A stretch of 64,000 nucleotides of DNA, from positions 30,196-94,195 of the forward strand of contig JAUGWO010000269.1 in the NCBI GenBank assembly GCA_049724395.1, in the 5' to 3' direction. Numbering within the stretch: position 1 is the first letter of the stretch; each line of letters opens with the position of its first letter. A program made the position numbers and the translations under genes. The DNA is from Spongospora subterranea f. sp. subterranea. Lineage: Eukaryota; Endomyxa: Phytomyxea; Phytomyxea; Plasmodiophorida. Below the pieces are notes generated by a model. That model saw nothing but the letters and a program-made list of their open reading frames with translations, was not told the DNA's origin and ran no database searches. Shown here in pieces: positions 62,549 to 64,000 of the stretch.

Positions 62549-64000
62549 ACTAATACTGGACCCTTGTGGAATTTCATTATTCTGCTCATACTGTGTTGAC
62601 TGCGAATTGCCAAAATGGACCTCGTACATTCGGTTCGCTAACCAATTATCAATTAATAGTGTTAAATATGGCTCTATTCCCATTCAATTCAATTTTTTTA
62701 TCCAGAGTGGTCGTTGGATTCTGTCCTAAGCTTTCATGTATTCTTATAAACCCACAGCAAATCGATTTTTTGATGCGGCAGCAATGGTTGAATTGTGAAG
62801 AAGTCTCAGCAACGGATGGGAGGTGCTGTGAGCTGGTCTGCAGCCCGATTGATTCTTCGGAATGTGCTTTTCTGATTGCTGGCGTAGTCGATGTTCAATG
62901 ATGCTCTCAACTAATTTTGCCAAAGAAGTCAATAGGGATAACGGGCGGTAGTCACCAGGTTTTGATTTCGGTAACGGGATAATTTTTGCCATTTTCAAGG
63001 TATCTGGGAATGGCCTTTTCACAATGATGTCATTTTTCTGCTAAATTGTCATTTGTACATATTTGTTTTAGGAGTTTTGAAGAGATCCCATCTATTCCAG
63101 GAGCTGCTCTACTTTTTGCCTTTGTCGCTGATCTGTCCAGCTCTCTTTTTGTGATAGGTGGTGGATGGCTACAAGCCCTTTGCCAATTTAGGTCTATGAC
63201 CAAATCATTGTATTTTTTCCGCTCATTATTGGATAGCTCAAGATCAAGTGGGTTATAAATGTTGCTGAAATTTTCGGCGATTAGTTTTGCTTCTTCGACT
63301 GCATTGTTGGTACGAGTTGAGAAGTTACGAGGCTTTTTGTTTGTTTGCGGGGCCAGGGGTTTCAGCATCTTCCACTTTGCTGTTCCCGTATTGTCATTAC
63401 TAGCTTCTTTTGCCAGATTAATTAAGTGTTTGTGTTTGTGTTTTTTTAACATGTTGTTGAAGTGTGTGTCGAGTTTCTGTAAATTTCGCTTCCTTTTCTC
63501 GCCACGGTCAGCTCGGTGCTGTTTTACCATTAATTGTTGCCATTTTGTTTTTTTTCGCGGTGTCTTCTTCTGTAAGCGATTTTCAATTCAAGGGACATGC
63601 GTTGCGACGAATAGTTTTGTGGTGGATCGATTCTGTTATAACATTCTGTATATTTGTTAAAGTCAGTTGATTACGGTTCATGTCTGTGATGCGCTCCATG
63701 AGCATGTTCATGGTTTTCTCATTATCTGTTATTCTGATGGGATCTCTCAGCGTGTTTGTGCGTTTTTGCCGCCTTGTTGGGATTGTAGTTTTGATAATTG
63801 TTGGCAGATGGTCACTACTGAGTTAGCGTGGGCTTTCCAGCTTTGGACGAAGGGGACAAGGTTTTGTAGCAAAGCGTGATGTTCAAATTGTTTGATCCTC
63901 TGGTTGGTGTGTTGACATTATTTTCCTGGAAAATTCCATCAAAGTGGAGTCAAGGTATTCATGGGGTTCTTCGTGGTTTTTTCGAAATCGTTTATCTTTT
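62549..64000 (-). mobile_element. APE-type LINE (non-LTR retrotransposon), 3' truncated
   Basis: Reading leftward from the window edge: the end of an APE endonuclease (SSDHLPTIIKTTIP, about 63810), linker (TDNEKTMNMLMERITDMNRN, about 63700), then the frame 63530-63030 with AAPGIDGISSKLLKQI (RT domain 0/1). The frame 63022-62744 carries LKMAKIIPLPKSKPGDYRPL and SLLTSLAKLVESIIEHRLRQ (RT domains 1-2), and about 62740-62549 adds DRIQRPLWIKKLN, IEPYLTLLIDNWL and NEIPQGS (domains 3-4). The catalytic F/YADD box is not reached before the sequence ends at about 62548. Four or more frame changes and stops. The layout is of the CR1/Jockey/I general type; the clade cannot be settled by eye. Confidence 0.8.

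Overview
This is nuclear eukaryotic DNA. The host genes are split by very short GT-AG introns, mostly 49-90 bp. Gene order is compact where host genes occur, and the rest is crowded with transposon fossils and minisatellites. Three features argue against an ordinary animal or fungus: an ISWI remodeller whose region after the helicase motor resembles the plant/protist type, an intact UFMylation gene (DDRGK1/UFBP1), and a CBM18 + CE4 chitin deacetylase. With the intron style they best fit a chitin-making, intron-rich protist, for example a plasmodiophorid rhizarian of the Spongospora/Polymyxa kind. That placement is an inference of moderate to low confidence.

Layout. 1-4.2 kb: little of substance, with a 21-bp minisatellite and a small inverted repeat. 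4.2-9.1 kb: a secreted chitin deacetylase gene, an unassigned ORF and a secreted protein made of 32-residue repeats. 9.1-10.3 kb: spacer and a 52-bp minisatellite. 10.3-25.5 kb is the conserved core: a VPS13-like lipid-transfer gene (+) ends 21 bp from the convergent UFBP1 gene (-); UFBP1 is divergent from ISWI (+); ISWI converges on a PA-domain multi-membrane protein (-).

25.9-37.5 kb: two in-frame minisatellites (51 and 63 bp), several degraded copies of a recurrent module, some inverted, and a 4-kb wreck with a DDE_1 transposase, an OTU-like cysteine-protease region and many dispersed copies of the motif TAATTTTGTCA. 37.5-46 kb: a mosaic of Copia and chromodomain Gypsy fossils, a pogo-like DNA transposon and two identical tRNA-Lys(CUU) genes. 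A Copia primer-binding site here is complementary to the anticodon arm of that tRNA.

46-52 kb: a decayed Ulp1-like (C48) peptidase gene and two tail-to-tail MULE remnants. 52-56.6 kb: an intact 548-aa secreted protein with an internal duplication, a possible cysteine-rich gene, a 130-aa ORF and tRNA-Gln(UUG). 56.9-64 kb: several Copia fossils, including a large inverted duplication, and an APE-type LINE running off the right end.

Two themes stand out. One is secreted, probably wall- or host-facing proteins (chitin deacetylase, two secreted repeat or duplicated proteins). The other is an unusual number of inverted duplications, at least six pairs in 64 kb. Some host genes need isolated one-base frame changes, which may be real decay or indel errors in the assembly.
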